Source of the DNA: Lactifluus volemus
Lineage: Eukaryota > Basidiomycota > Agaricomycetes > Russulales > Russulaceae
Length of the DNA stretch: 64,000 nucleotides
Reading direction: 5' to 3'
NCBI GenBank assembly: GCA_022376515.1
Contig: WTXI01000064.1
Span: 62,001 to 126,000 of the forward strand
In this document: positions 33,505 to 44,753 of the stretch, one piece after another
Layout of the letters: each line of letters starts with the position of its first letter
Numbering within the stretch: position 1 is the stretch's first letter
Translations under genes and position numbers: made by a program
Notes under the pieces: generated by a model
Told to the model about the DNA's origin: nothing
The model's database searches: none
What the model saw: the letters and a program-made list of their open reading frames with translations, nothing else

Positions 33505-36500
33505 TCAATGCTCCTCCTCAGTGGGAACACCACACGTGTGAGCACTGGCAAACTCCTCCTGCACGGCAAGACCAAGATCGCTATCGCTGAATCGCAGCCC
33601 AAGGGCATGTCGCAGGCGACTAAAGTCGGCTTTGGAGAGGGGCTTAGTGAGGATGTCGGCAACGTTGGCTGTGGAGTGGCAACGATTAATTTTGAGATCA
33701 CCGGTGGCAACCAGTTCGCGGATATGGTGATATTTAACTCTGATGTGTTTAATGTGCGAATGCCAGACGTGATCTTCAGCAATGGTGGTTGCTGCGACGT
33801 TGTCGCAGAGTAGTGGGGTGGGCATAGTGGGTGGGAAGCCGACGCCATCGAGTAGCTGTCGCAGGAAGACGGCTTCGTGAGAGGCTTCATGTAGGGCTAT
33901 GTATTCGGCGTAGCAGGAAGAGTCGGCAACGGTGCGCTGTTTACGTGAGCACCAAGAGATCGCTCCAGTTCCGAGACTAAATACATAGCCACTGACAGAG
34001 CGGCTGGTGGTTGGGCAGTTGGCATAGTCCGAGTCGGAGTAGCCTGATAAGGATGGTGGCAACGTTCCACCGAGGACGAGGGTGAGGGAGTGTGTGCCTT
34101 TGAGGTAGCGTAAGACGCGCACGCCGGCCTCCCAATGTTCCGAGCGGAAACAGTCGAGGAAGGTGGCAAGCTTGCTGACAGCGAATGCAATGTCTGGGCG
34201 TGTTCCGATGGCGATGTACATGAGACTGCTGATGAGTTCTCGGTAAGGAGTACGGGAGCACCATTCGGTGACGAGAGGATCGATGGGTGCGCTCTTATCA
34301 GGATGTTCGAGGCGCAGCCCAGTCGCCATGGGTGTGTCAGCGGGGCGAGCATCCACGAGTGCGAACTTCTCGAGGAGGCGATCAATCATGGCAGATTGAG
34401 ATAGCGATATGGTCCGCGTAGTGCGATCACGGGAGAGTGCGATGCCAAGGGCGAATTTGGCCGGCCCCAACGCAGAGATGTCCCACCTAGAGGTTAGCAA
34501 AGACAGAAAACGCTTATTCTCATCAGGGGAGGATGCGATCGAGATGATATCATCGACATGAACAGCGAAGACAATCGTACCGGTCGGTGATTGACGACGG
34601 TAGACGCACCACTCACAGGGGAGGCGGGTGAAACCCCATTCGCGGACGGCTGTGTCGAACGTGATGTTCCAAACACGAGACGCTTGCTTCATGCCGTAAA
34701 TCGACTTCATCAGGCGCATTACCCATCCCTCTTTGCCGGGTTCCTCAAAACCAGGAGGTTGTTCCAAGAACATACTCTCACTGTCAGGCAAAATACCATG
34801 GAGGAACGCGGTCTTCACATCGAACTGTTGTATGTCCCAGTCCAGACACGCGCCGAGGTGTAGTAGAGCTCTGAAGGACTCAAGGCGTGTCGTGGGGGCT
34901 GCGGTCTTGTCGTAGTGCACGCCGTACTGTTGCGCATAACCCTTTGCAACGTAACGCACTTTGTATCGAACGACATTCCCGGCACTGTCGCGTTTGCGTT
35001 TGCAGACAAGTTTGCCTTTGAGGGGGCGAATGCCTCGTGGTAGATCGGATCGCGGGACGAGAACGAAGACATTGAGGTCTTTTAGGCTTTGTAACTCTTC
35101 GCGGCCGCCAGCGATCCAAAACTCTCGTTCTGGGGAGGCAAGCGTGGCAGCCCAAGAGGGTTCGTCGTCGGACTCCGGGCAGGGCTCAATGTTACCTGTT
35201 GAGAGGGCTGCGAGGACCTCATCTAATGACAGTGGCAAGTCAACTTGGGACACTGGGAGAAGTTCGTGTGTATCTCGTAGTGGGCTGAATTCCACGAGCA
35301 GCGCAGTCGTGAGGTCATCAGGTGGCGGTGCGGGGGTGGTGCGTGTTGCTTTGCGACGGACTGCGGCTGCGGCACTGTCAGCAACTGCAGCAGCCAGGCG
35401 GGGATCAGATAGTGGGTTATGTGTGGTGGGGACGGGTATGTGAGAGGAATGTCGTAAGGTAGTAGGTACAGTAATTTCAGTATTTGTAGAAGGAGGTTGT
35501 ATCGTAGCGGTATCATCGGATGTGCTTTGTGTATCTTGTTGTACAGTATTGTTTTCGTTTTGGGATGTATGTGAGGGGGGTCGTGCAGGAATTATGATGG
35601 GCAGAATTCTATTGTCAGAAGGTGATGGTGGATTATGGGATCGTATCGTACGTGTACTAGGTGATGTAGGTGAAGATGGTGTATTCGTAGGTATCGAGGT
35701 GACGGTGTTGGTAGTCAAAGATTGGGCAGGTGGGCGAACGGTGTTTGAGGCGGGGGTTTGTTGAAGGGGCGTGTATGCGTGGTTCAGGGGCGGTGCTGAT
35801 ATAGGTGGATAAACGGGGGGGGCGACGGTGTTCGTTGGAGTAGGGGGCGTGGGTTGCGGAGTTGACGGAACGGGTGGTGGAGTTGACGGAACTGGTGGAG
35901 GCGTTTGCTCTGATGGTGGTGATGGTGGCGGTGGCGTGTCTTCGTTAATACTGTCGGTTTCATTGTTAAGGATTTTGCCGGGGCGGTAAGGGCGAGGTTC
36001 GCTGTCAAGGTGCTCAATAAAAGTTACATGAAAAGAATTGAAGACGCGGTTCTTTTCGGGGTCCCAGAGGCGATAAGCCTTTGACTGGTGTGTGTACCCG
36101 ATCAGAATGCAAGGTGCTGAACGTTCGTAGAGTTTTGGTTGGTCATGGATTAAAGAGTAGGCCGTACACCCGATCTCCCGCAGGTGTGAGAAGGAGGGGC
36201 GACGATCAAACCAAAGTTCAAATGGTGTTTTGCCGTTTAGGGCGCTGGTCGACACGCGATTGGTAAGGTAGCCGGCCGTGAGACAGAATTCGTCCCAAAG
36301 GTCGTCCGGTGCCTTACAGGCAATTCGCATAGCGCGCGCGCGATGGAAAATAGTTCGGTGTAGGCGTTCAACTTTCCCATTTTGAAGGGAGGTGTAAGGG
36401 GCTGTGGTATAGTGAGCAATTCCATACTTATCGCACCAGGCTTTTGTGATATAATTGACCAGTTCGCCGTTATCGGTGACGATGGAGCGGAGTTTTGAGT

Positions 36501-38691
36501 CGCACTGATTCTCAGCGGCTTTATGCCACGCGAGCAAAACAAGGATCGCGTCGTCTTTCGATTTTAGGGGGAACGTCCAACTGAAGCTAGAGTAGTCATC
36601 AATCACATTCATGCAATAGCGATTCTCACTGCGGGATGGAGAAGACATGGGACCACAAAGGTCAATATAAACACGATCTAATTTCTCAGTCGACTTTGGG
36701 TTTTCTCGGATTCTCGGTATCGGCGTGCGGACTTGTTTTCCGAGCACGCAAGCTACGCATTTGGCAGGGATGGTGGACAGGTCGATCGGCATGTCGTCAG
36801 CGATGCGGGAGCGAGCCATATTTATAACAGTTTGGATGTTGCAATGTCCCAGGCGGCGATGCCAGGTTTCGACATCGGGGATTACTTGAGAAACGAAAAC
36901 TTGTTTGGGTGGCGTTCGTGTTACTAACTGAGTGCGAGGGCGGGGCAATTGAGGCAAGATGTACAGATTGCGAGACTTCAGAAGGGTACCTGTTGCAATG
37001 GTGGAGCCGGAAATGTCAGTCATCCAACACGATGTAGAGTCAAAATGTGTTGTAATGTTGTTACGGCGATTGAGGTTCAGTACCGATAAAAGACGAACGC
37101 GCGAGGAGGGTATGTAGAGTGCATCAAAAAGGGAAAGCGTCAATCCGCTCGGCAGTAGCACGTCTATGGTGCCCATAGCGGTGGCGAAAACAGAAGAATT
37201 ACCCAGGCCTTTGATGGCACGAGGGGGTATAGAACAAAGATCACGGAAATCAGTTCGTACCGGAGATATGTGGCAAGTTGCGCCAGTGTCAAGTATAAAA
37301 GGCGTGGTGTTGAGCGGCTCGACGGCGGCATTGTCGGTGGCGAGTGCGTAATTAGTCGGTATGTTCTCAGGATCGTCGAAGGCGATAAGTGCTTCCCAGG
37401 GCTCGCCTGAGTCAATATGAACGGAGGGCGGGGCGGGCGAAGCTTGTTGTGCGTTCGGTGTCGTAGAGTGTGCTGTTACCGGGACAAACGCGTAAGTGAC
37501 ACCATTGATGGTAATATTACCAGGAGCGTTGTTGCTTGTATTGGTGCTGGGGGTGGGTGCGGTGGACGTCGTAGTGTTTGAAGTGGCAGTCGTGGTGGAG
37601 GTTGCGGTAGCGAGGTTGGCCGAGTGCCCAGAGTTGGGGGTTTCGGAGTTTCGACGAGGGAATTTGCGGGCTACGGCGGCGCGGGCTTCCTCTATAGTAC
37701 GTCCGGCCATCTTACCACCCTGTCGGACGCAAAAATTGATTGTATGGCCTGTGCGTTTACAGTTCGTGCATTGAGAGTTTCGGAGCGGATTCTCGGTTCG
37801 AGCCAGGAGGGCCACCGATTGAGCGTCTTGTTGAAAGCTGTTTGAGGGGCGGCGGCGGTAGAGGTCGTCTTCATCTTGGAGTCGGGCAAGGATAGTGTGA
37901 GCGGTGCAGGCGGGGTCACGTGTCAGGGCTTGTAGTGCCGATTGAAGTACACGGTAATGCTGCGAGGCCGCGTTGACAAGCCACGCGCAGTGCATTTTGT
38001 TGAAGTCGGGCGTGCCGCATTTTACGAATGATTGGTGGAGTTGATTAATTTTAGCAGCTGTCTCAATCAGTGGAGTGCCAGGTACAAATTGAGTATCCAT
38101 TATGCGCTTCATTATGTGGGCTTGAGCGTGCGTGCCTAGTTGTTCGTGGCGTCGGCGAAGAGCGGAGTAGGCGAGATGTGCGGTCGGGAACTTGTCGGCA
38201 ATGTCGTAATCGAGGTGGGAAACGTGTTGTAGGATGAACGACCGGAGGGAACCGTCATTTGTCCACCAGACCCAGCAGATCTTTGAGTCCGTGGTCGGGT
38301 CAGGACAAGACAAAGTACCGTCTAGCCAGGAAGATAAGCCCTGTCGGTATGCGAGGAGTTCGAGGCGTTTGCTCCACTCGGCCCAGTTTGATGACTGTAG
38401 GTCGAGGGTCAGCGAGCTAGGCCATCCAGGGTCAGAAATGAACATGGGTGTGAGGGGGATGTCTTTTGGTGAGAGTATGGGGCGAATTGGAAAAGCGGGA
38501 GTAGGTTGAGAAACATTCGCTTGCGTTGCGTTCATGGTGGTTTGGTTTATGTTGGTCGATGATTGGCTTGTTCCTGATTGAGTCTGGCTGGCGGCTGACG
38601 TTGTTGATTGTGCCTGATTCGTGGGTGCGTTCGTATTTGTCCCGGGTTGGTTCGGGAGTTGATTCGGTCCCTGGTTCGTGGACGAAGACAT
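33505..38691 (-). CDS. Gag-Pol polyprotein of copia 1
   Basis: Single intact frame of 1728 residues. Gag is at the N-terminus and ends in a CCHC zinc knuckle CTNCKRTGHTINFC near residue 307. Protease has the FILDTGATCH active-site motif near 467. Integrase has an HHCC zinc domain beginning HRRLGHCNIQ near 620, then the DDE core with D in YIDLCGP, D in IVTDNGE and E in GKVERLHR. A proline-rich spacer (about 900-1100) leads to reverse transcriptase (FDVKTAFLHG, PPGFE, and catalytic HVDD near 1377, a variant of YVDD). RNase H follows (DSDYANC, CYAEYIA, CDNVAA). The order protease-integrase-reverse transcriptase-RNase H defines the copia superfamily. The gene is complete and may be active. Confidence 0.95.
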   Translation of the reverse strand: MSSSTNQGPNQLPNQPGTNTNAPTNQAQSTTSAASQTQSGTSQSSTNINQTTMNATQANVSQPTPAFPIRPILSPKDIPLTPMFISDPGWPSSLTLDLQSSNWAEWSKRLELLAYRQGLSSWLDGTLSCPDPTTDSKICWVWWTNDGSLRSFILQHVSHLDYDIADKFPTAHLAYSALRRRHEQLGTHAQAHIMKRIMDTQFVPGTPLIETAAKINQLHQSFVKCGTPDFNKMHCAWLVNAASQHYRVLQSALQALTRDPACTAHTILARLQDEDDLYRRRPSNSFQQDAQSVALLARTENPLRNSQCTNCKRTGHTINFCVRQGGKMAGRTIEEARAAVARKFPRRNSETPNSGHSANLATATSTTTATSNTTTSTAPTPSTNTSNNAPGNITINGVTYAFVPVTAHSTTPNAQQASPAPPSVHIDSGEPWEALIAFDDPENIPTNYALATDNAAVEPLNTTPFILDTGATCHISPVRTDFRDLCSIPPRAIKGLGNSSVFATAMGTIDVLLPSGLTLSLFDALYIPSSRVRLLSVLNLNRRNNITTHFDSTSCWMTDISGSTIATGTLLKSRNLYILPQLPRPRTQLVTRTPPKQVFVSQVIPDVETWHRRLGHCNIQTVINMARSRIADDMPIDLSTIPAKCVACVLGKQVRTPIPRIRENPKSTEKLDRVYIDLCGPMSSPSRSENRYCMNVIDDYSSFSWTFPLKSKDDAILVLLAWHKAAENQCDSKLRSIVTDNGELVNYITKAWCDKYGIAHYTTAPYTSLQNGKVERLHRTIFHRARAMRIACKAPDDLWDEFCLTAGYLTNRVSTSALNGKTPFELWFDRRPSFSHLREIGCTAYSLIHDQPKLYERSAPCILIGYTHQSKAYRLWDPEKNRVFNSFHVTFIEHLDSEPRPYRPGKILNNETDSINEDTPPPPSPPSEQTPPPVPSTPPPVPSTPQPTPPTPTNTVAPPVYPPISAPPLNHAYTPLQQTPASNTVRPPAQSLTTNTVTSIPTNTPSSPTSPSTRTIRSHNPPSPSDNRILPIIIPARPPSHTSQNENNTVQQDTQSTSDDTATIQPPSTNTEITVPTTLRHSSHIPVPTTHNPLSDPRLAAAVADSAAAAVRRKATRTTPAPPPDDLTTALLVEFSPLRDTHELLPVSQVDLPLSLDEVLAALSTGNIEPCPESDDEPSWAATLASPEREFWIAGGREELQSLKDLNVFVLVPRSDLPRGIRPLKGKLVCKRKRDSAGNVVRYKVRYVAKGYAQQYGVHYDKTAAPTTRLESFRALLHLGACLDWDIQQFDVKTAFLHGILPDSESMFLEQPPGFEEPGKEGWVMRLMKSIYGMKQASRVWNITFDTAVREWGFTRLPCEWCVYRRQSPTGTIVFAVHVDDIISIASSPDENKRFLSLLTSRWDISALGPAKFALGIALSRDRTTRTISLSQSAMIDRLLEKFALVDARPADTPMATGLRLEHPDKSAPIDPLVTEWCSRTPYRELISSLMYIAIGTRPDIAFAVSKLATFLDCFRSEHWEAGVRVLRYLKGTHSLTLVLGGTLPPSLSGYSDSDYANCPTTSRSVSGYVFSLGTGAISWCSRKQRTVADSSCYAEYIALHEASHEAVFLRQLLDGVGFPPTMPTPLLCDNVAATTIAEDHVWHSHIKHIRVKYHHIRELVATGDLKINRCHSTANVADILTKPLSKADFSRLRHALGLRFSDSDLGLAVQEEFASAHTCGVPTEEEH

Positions 38692-38768
38692 ATTGATTAC
38701 GTGTGAAAGAGGGGATCAAGATTATAATGACGGTAGAGAAGTCTAAGCTTGAGTAGTAGCGAGGGCAG

Positions 38769-38780
38769 GGCCCATAACCA
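38769..38780 (-). other. Primer-binding site of copia 1
   Basis: GGTTATGGGCCC just inside the 5' LTR is complementary to the anticodon stem-loop of initiator methionine tRNA (GGGCCCAUAACC), not to a tRNA 3' end. Drosophila copia is known to use such an internal half-tRNA primer. The same 12 bases follow the LTR of copia 2. Confidence 0.7.
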
Positions 38781-38782
38781 AA

Positions 38783-38942
38783 TGAAAATGAGACTGTGAC
38801 ACGATCACGCCGTGATGATAAAGGGGAAGGAGAGAAAAGTTATTGTATTGTTTTGCCCCAAAGTCCCCAACTTAAGTACTTGTGCAATAACTAATACATG
38901 TGATAAATGTGCGATGCTGGTGACGTCACGGTGCGAACATCA
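38783..38942 (-). repeat. 5' LTR of copia element 1
   Basis: 160-base LTR that reads as identical to the copy at 33035-33194. It should carry the promoter of the element. Two TTTATC/GATAAA-type sequences are present but no single TATA box is certain. Confidence 0.88.
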
Positions 38943-39811
38943 TTATTCTGCTCCTCGTCCCGCCTGTCCTCTATCCCCATTCCAACGTTCCTGTAGATAA
39001 GGCGGAATTGCTTCAAAGGTAAGGGGGAAAAGGTTCTATACGAACATACCATTTGATGACTTCGTACTCAGCTATGCCCTAAGATTAAGTACGAACACGA
39101 GGAAAATATGTGTTCGTCCAAACGGATACATCTTTGATATTGGAAGCAGATAGGGGTAGCTACCCATGCTGCACGCGCGAAGTAGTGGCTCCGTCTCTGC
39201 TATCGGCTGTGCCCCTCTCCAGTCCTGTAAATACGAGATCGCGTCTTTTTCGTTGTATGTGTTGCGGAATATAAGTGCTGACTTGAAAAAAAAAAGGAAT
39301 ACATTTTGAATGAATATCCGGGGAACAGACCAAGAAGGAGGGGGATAACACAACACAAAGGGGAGAGCTAACTGACGAGGTGCAAGTCAAGAATGGAACT
39401 GAAATAGACTAACTTTGTGGGACAAGGACGTCGAATCGCAAGGAAACGTAATGGCAAGGAAAGGAAAACGGGTCGCAAACTTAATATAGAACGTGATTCG
39501 AAGCGTGGTAAGAGGTCTGAGACATGAAGAGACAAAGAGATAGACGACACAGCGAGGTCAGAGGGTAAACGCAACGCAGGCCAGTGTGACATAGCACTAA
39601 GCCAGGGCATAAAGGCTGATGTGGCTGAGGTGACATTGTGGCGTGCAAGACGGGGCGGAGGGCACGGGTTGATGACACACGGGCGGTCAGGAATCGCGTT
39701 CAGGCACAGAAGATAACTGGACGATGACAGATGGTAAGAGGAAAGGGAACTAATAAAAAAGCAAATGCGAAAGGCTCCAAGGGCAGTAGTGGCACTTGCC
39801 TTACGGTGTCC
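38943..39811. other. 3' flank of F-box gene A5
   Basis: The first 70 bases have no recognised counterpart. From about 39040 the sequence matches the 3' flanks of the other group A genes, including the ATATAAGTGCTGACTTG block and the CGCATTTGC-type sequence before the stop. No gene is seen. Confidence 0.6.
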
Positions 39812-41292
39812 TCACTTACGGCGAGAGACAGCTACGGGGTGACCACTACGCTGGCGGGCTACGACGAATGATTGTATGCCTTCAAGTAGTGGCGCGGCGG
39901 TGTCAAAGTGGCTTAACCTAATATGTGCCACAATAACAAGGCTATGTAGCAAGGGGAATACATCGGCGGCCGATTCTCCCGTGAGCCCTCCTAACGCAGT
40001 TGCGATGGACCGCTCGAGGTAAGAAGTTATTTGAACACGCTGGACAGAGGGAAATGAGTGAAAAAGTTGGAGCCATACCGTCGGATCTATCTCCGAGTAG
40101 GGATCTGGAAGGACGTGCCAAACGTTGTACTTGATGACGAGCGATTCCAAGCTAGATCGGAAGGATGGAATCTGGCTGCATATCTGTGCTATTGAAACCA
40201 ATTGCCGATCGAAAGTGTTGCACCTGATATGCCAGAACCAACTCTGACCAGGCATTTCAGAGGGACAGAAGACTACCAAGCCAGTGGAACCCGGATCGAA
40301 CATCAAGGTTAGACTGGATGTCCTGAATGAGTCTAGGTGACCAAGGAACCGAATAGTTTGGGGAATATCAAAGTCAAGCTGATTGAAGAAGACTATCTTG
40401 AGGAGATCGGACCTGAGTAGAGGTGCATCTATTCGGGCTGCGAGAACTTCCAGATACTCGCTGATACCCTTAAACTTCAATGAAATAAGATCGGGGAGAA
40501 CAGACCGGATATGTGGGGGTAGAGGTCTGTTTCTTCGTTTGGGGTCAGGCGTCAGAGATTCGAACTCGATGGTGAGGTGTTCCAGCCTCGGAAACACGGA
40601 CAGGCATGTGGCCATTGTCTCGGGTGGGACATACCCAGAATTAGGTATATTGGAAAGATGGAGAGATCTGAGGTCTCTGGTAGTCAAAAGGAATCGTGGC
40701 AACGACGGAAATGAGATTTTCCGGAGCATGAGATGTTGTAAATGCGACGCGGATCCATTCAAGAATGTGTTGGGAAGGGGTAATGCATTAGAAGAGTCAA
40801 GCCAAAGAAATGACAATTTCGGAAATGGCTCCTGCATCAACGTCGCTATTCGTTCCCATAAAGTAGGGGTTAGTAGATCTCTGATTTTAATTTCCTGTAC
40901 TCGATCACGATGCTCCAATGTGTCAATGAGGTTCTCGAATTTGTCTCCGCTCGGCCATTTCGAGTCATCGTCGACTTCGAGGACGAGAGGAAGTGTTGGC
41001 CAAATATTGAGCAGTTTCCTCACCGGTCTTTTTGGTGTGCAAAAAAGTTGCAATTCGAGACAGAGTGGCGACGCAAAAATGACGAATCGCCACCTTTGAC
41101 ATACATGCACCAGCTTGGGCCAATTTAAATGCCAAATATGATACGGCTTGGAGACTCGGACTTGATCGAATATTTCTAGCAGGACGTCGTCTGGGAGCCA
41201 TTCGATGGACACTCGTTCGAGCGCTAGACCTGGATGGTACAACTCAGCAATCATTGATGCGACCCTAGACGAATCCTACCTGGTCTATCCAT
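39812..41292 (-). CDS. F-box protein A5, first exon shortened
   Basis: Predicted F-box protein of about 476 residues. Exon 2 is 41229-39812 and the intron 41279-41230 (50 bases, same sites as sisters). The normal first exon has been largely deleted: the usual ATGCCGACGG start is joined directly to GGAATCGTTTATGG, shifting it out of frame. The next in-frame ATG (41292) gives MDRPGLALERVSIEWLPDDV, so a nearly full F-box remains possible. The F-box reads SIEWLPDDVLLEIFDQ, then WPKLVHVCQRWRFVIF and VRKLLNIWP; the SRRK ending matches A2. Whether the short first exon is still transcribed and spliced is uncertain. Confidence 0.8.
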
Positions 41293-41590
41293 AAACGATT
41301 CCCATCAAAAAGGTATCAGGGAATGACGAGCGTGCGATACTATTGTGAAAGGGGCGCCGTCAACGTGATGCACCTAATTGGATATTCTAAGTACTTACAA
41401 TTTTGGTCATAGAGACCACGTACTGTAGGCATACTCAGTAGGGTCAATTGATAGTACAACTCTAACCTTTAATCCATACTTCCAACCTTTTGATTAATTT
41501 TACTGACTACAGATTATCACCGGCAGTGATAACGACAGTCCGAGTCGCGATATACGATGGAACATCTTTGTGTTTGTGAAATGTCTCGTC
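41293..41590. promoter_or_regulatory. 5' flank of F-box gene A5
   Basis: Homologous to the 5' flanks of A2 and A6. It contains the CAACTCTAACCTTTAATCCA and TATCACCGGCAGTGATAACGAC blocks and leads into relic E2-7. It presumably contains the A5 promoter; no definite element was recognised. Confidence 0.4.
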
Positions 41591-42960
41591 CTCGCACTTA
41601 CCCGCTCTGGCTGTTCAACATACCCCCATCACGTCTCCACAAACGCAGCCAACTCCGCGCCCTCCACGACCCTATGGTCCGCCGACCAGCTGATGCCCAA
41701 CTTGAGCCTTCAGTCTCCTTTCATCGCCCCGGTTGACATCCCACACATAGCGCGCCCGTCCTAGAGCGACGATCCCGGCCGTGACGCTGCCGCCAGGTAC
41801 CCGCACGGGCATCGCGCGCTGTCTGGCCCTGACTCCACCAACATCACTCACTGTGAGCGTGGTACCTGCCTTCCGAGATACGCGAGATGCTTAAGGGCTG
41901 AGGCCAGGCTGTACACAGAGTGCGCGTCCACGGCACGGATGGTCGGTGTATATAGCCCCGTCAGTGTTGACAGTGCTATATTGACAGGAATACGTTGCCT
42001 TAGAAAGGGTCTTGAGAAGGATGGGGAGATAAGTTAACTTGGCATAGGTGCCTGATGTGGGTGGAGTAGTAGCCAGCAGCGTGGGGAAGAAGGATGATGG
42101 GGAGAAAGGAGGTACGGCTGATGGTTCTCGTGGTGAAAGGTAATGATGGTGTATGTTTGGATTAAGGATGTGAAGTATTTCATGCAATTGAGGTCAGATC
42201 CAGCGACGTTGAGTACCTTGGTGCTCGTCAGCAATGCAGTCGGAGAAGGGGTTACCAACAAATGAGGGATTTCCGAGCACTGTGAACATCGTGCATGAGA
42301 TGAATGACAACACTGGAATAAAGATAAATGTACGCACCTTTTCCATTGCTTTCCATATCCCGTTCCGCGTCCGTCCTAGCTCGACGACGACATCCTCTTC
42401 TGCTCAGAGAGAAGTTGTCGCGCCAGGCGGTTGCTCACTAACAGACTTCCTACTTGCGAGGTGGCGTTCTATATCCTCTTGTTCGACGCGCCCATATTTC
42501 CCACTTCCTCGAAAGCAACGCAATATCCACGGCGCACTTTCGTGCAAAGTTGCGTAGGGCATCCACCTTCTTGGCCTCGGACTTGACTGTCATCGCCGAC
42601 CCTGACGCCGACACGGTCGATTCCGGAGGAGGGCAGGTTATTTGGATCTAGTGGATGATATCTTTTCCGACGCGATCTGCGGCTCGAAGACACCGGCTTG
42701 ATTCCGGGTTCCCTGGAGCGACGCGTTCCTCTTGTGGCATAAGCGCGCCCATGGTTGGGCTCGCATCTGAGTCTGGGGGCTCAAATGTTAGAACATCAGA
42801 CGAATCGGACGCGACCTAAATGATGCACAGACCTTCGCCAACCTTGGCTACCTGCACTTTCTTGTACTAGGATTTCCTTGAGAGTCACTGCATATGGACG
42901 ACTGATCTCCACGCTGGCCTTGTGAAAATGCATCGCGCTCAGCGGAAGTGGCTCATGGAA
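41591..42960 (-). pseudogene. BCKDH E2 relic E2-7
   Basis: Decayed minus-strand E2 copy, among the most complete. The lipoyl domain near 42800-42930 shows HKASVEISRPYA followed by TLKEILVQE; here the lipoyl-lysine is retained. A subunit-binding domain remnant is near 42470-42640, MEKVR near 42335-42350, and KLTYLPILLKTLSKATYSC near 41980-42040. TLTVSDVGGV-like sequence is near 41840-41870, and the catalytic GISWSADHRVVEG block near 41660-41705. Indels and stops interrupt it. It sits between the head-to-head F-box genes A5 and B3. Confidence 0.82.
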
Positions 42961-43269
42961 CAGGTTGAAAAGTCGCCAAGAGTTACCCGCCAAATAAGGG
43001 CTGAGCCGAGCTCTTGTCCTAGATGGCGACGACGGCTAGGATGAATCGGATTAGAAAAACCAAGACGGTCATGATGTCAACATGCTCTGTTCTAAGGATG
43101 ACGGCCAAATGGAGCACAGTGGCATCTCACGTTCAATAACACTGTCCACGTGGTCCAATGTCACACGCGTGACCTTCAACGCCGTGCTTGGGCCGAGGAA
43201 ACCGGCCAGGGGCCAGGACAGGAGAACATACCCGAAACGGTTTCCCTCTAGTCAACCTCTTTGACACAA
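42961..43269. promoter_or_regulatory. Upstream region of F-box gene B3
   Basis: About 310 bases homologous to the regions upstream of the other group B genes, including the GACGGCCAAATGGAGCA and GGCCGAGGAAACCGGCCAGG blocks. It presumably carries the B3 promoter. Confidence 0.4.
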
Positions 43270-44753
43270 ATGGATGGCCTTTCCATCATAGGCTCAAACA
43301 GCCAAAATGTTGTCGCACGCCAGTGGGAGGAATTGCTGATTCAACAAGAACCAAGTAAGACTCATCAGGAACAACCGTGACCATATCGATTACTGAGTAT
43401 GGTCTAGGACAGGAGTTCCAACGAGTAACAATCGGATCTCTCCCAGACAATGTCCTTCTAGATATATTTGATTTTCATCAAGACTCCATCAATGAACGTC
43501 CATGGGATTGGGAGAATCTAGTGCACGTATGCCGAAGATGGCGATTCATCATTTTCGAATCGCCTATCCGTCTCAATCTGCGGCTTTTTTGCACGAAGAA
43601 CTCGCCCATGAGGAAGTTGTTGGATGTCTGGCCGCCATTTCCTCTCGTCATCCGATTAGATTACATCTATCCATATTCGGTATGGGACTGGGAGGGCATC
43701 AACTTGACGAACAACCTCGTTGCCGCATTGGAGCATCGTGATCGCGTACACGAAATTCGAGTTCATACCTTCAATGCACCGGATCGTGTATGTGAACAAA
43801 TTGTCACTGAAATGGAGAAACCATTTCCAGCATTGAGATCTCTTTCATTTGGGTCAGAAGATGAGATTCTCTCTGAGCTAGATACGCTCTTGAATGGATC
43901 CGCCCCTTGTCTACAAGATCTCACTCTTTTGGGAATCTCATCTCCGTCATTGGCACGACTCCTCTCGTCTACAAGCGACCTCACATCTCTTAATCTTTAC
44001 TATATAACTAATTCTGGATACATCTCACCCGATACAATGGCCACATCGTTGTCTGCGCTGCCAAAGCTCGAATGCCTTGTCATCATTTTCGAATTCCCGA
44101 TACCACATCCCGAACGACGAAACCGAGCCCCGACTCGGTTTATTCTCCCCGCACTCACAAAGCTCGAATTCGAAGGTTTAAGCGAGTACTTGGAAGCCCT
44201 CGCTGCCCGATTCGATGCCCCACTACTCGATGAATTCTTGATAACATTCTTCGATCAACCTCAAGTTGTCTTTGACATCATGATCCCGCAAACCGGTCGG
44301 TTCTTTAGTAGTTACCTGGACTCATTCAAGCCACTCGGTCTAGACATAACCTTGACATTCAGATCGTGGGACTGCGCCTCTATCCGAGTCTCTTTTACCT
44401 CAATTGCAACAACTCATTCCGCATTTTGTCCAAGTCACTTGTGGAAAATCATGTGCAAAGATTTGGATCATCAAGTCATTTCTGTAGCACAGATATGCGG
44501 CCAGATTCCGTCCTTCCGCTCCAGCGTGAAGTCACTCATCATCAAATACCACCAGAGACTCATCGACCCGGACGACCTCAATCGCACGCTATGGCTCCAA
44601 CTTTTTCGCTTATTCCCCTCTGTCCAGTTTCTTCACATACCCTTCGCGCTACTGCAGTACATCGGATCTACGTCAGAAAGGTCCGGGGAAGAATCGCTGA
44701 CAGCTGCCGCTGAAGTATTTCCCTCGCTACGCGGCATTTTCCCTTATGGCTAA
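43270..44753 (+). CDS. F-box protein B3, C-terminus truncated
   Basis: Predicted F-box protein of about 476 residues. Exon 1 is 43270-43354, the intron 43355-43407 (53 bases, GTAAGA donor, TCTAG acceptor) and exon 2 43408-44753. It starts MDGLSIIGSNSQNVVARQWE; the F-box reads VTIGSLPDNVLLDIFDFHQ, then WDWENLVHVCRRWRFIIF and VRKLLDVWPPFPLVI. The frame is disrupted near 44730, so it ends RGIFPYG instead of continuing to the conserved end. The sequence that would encode that ending persists out of frame to about 44840 (CTGTAGCTGTCTCTCGCATT). About 30 residues are lost, so the product may be impaired but keeps its F-box. Confidence 0.82.

Larger units (their letters stand above)
33035..38942 (-). 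mobile_element. Complete Ty1/copia LTR retrotransposon (copia 1)
   Basis: A 5.9-kb element with 160-base LTRs that read as identical, one long gag-pol frame, a primer-binding site (GGTTATGGGCCC next to the 5' LTR at about 38769-38780) and a polypurine tract. Identical LTRs and an intact frame indicate a recent insertion. The flanks do not show a 5-base target duplication: TGAAA at 33030-33034 against TTATT at 38943-38947. The left flank is E2 relic sequence and the right flank is F-box 3' flank, which are not neighbours elsewhere in the array. Confidence 0.9.

Noticed and set aside
34135..38509. Plus-strand open frames across copia 1
   Set aside because: Shadows of the gag-pol frame on the opposite strand.
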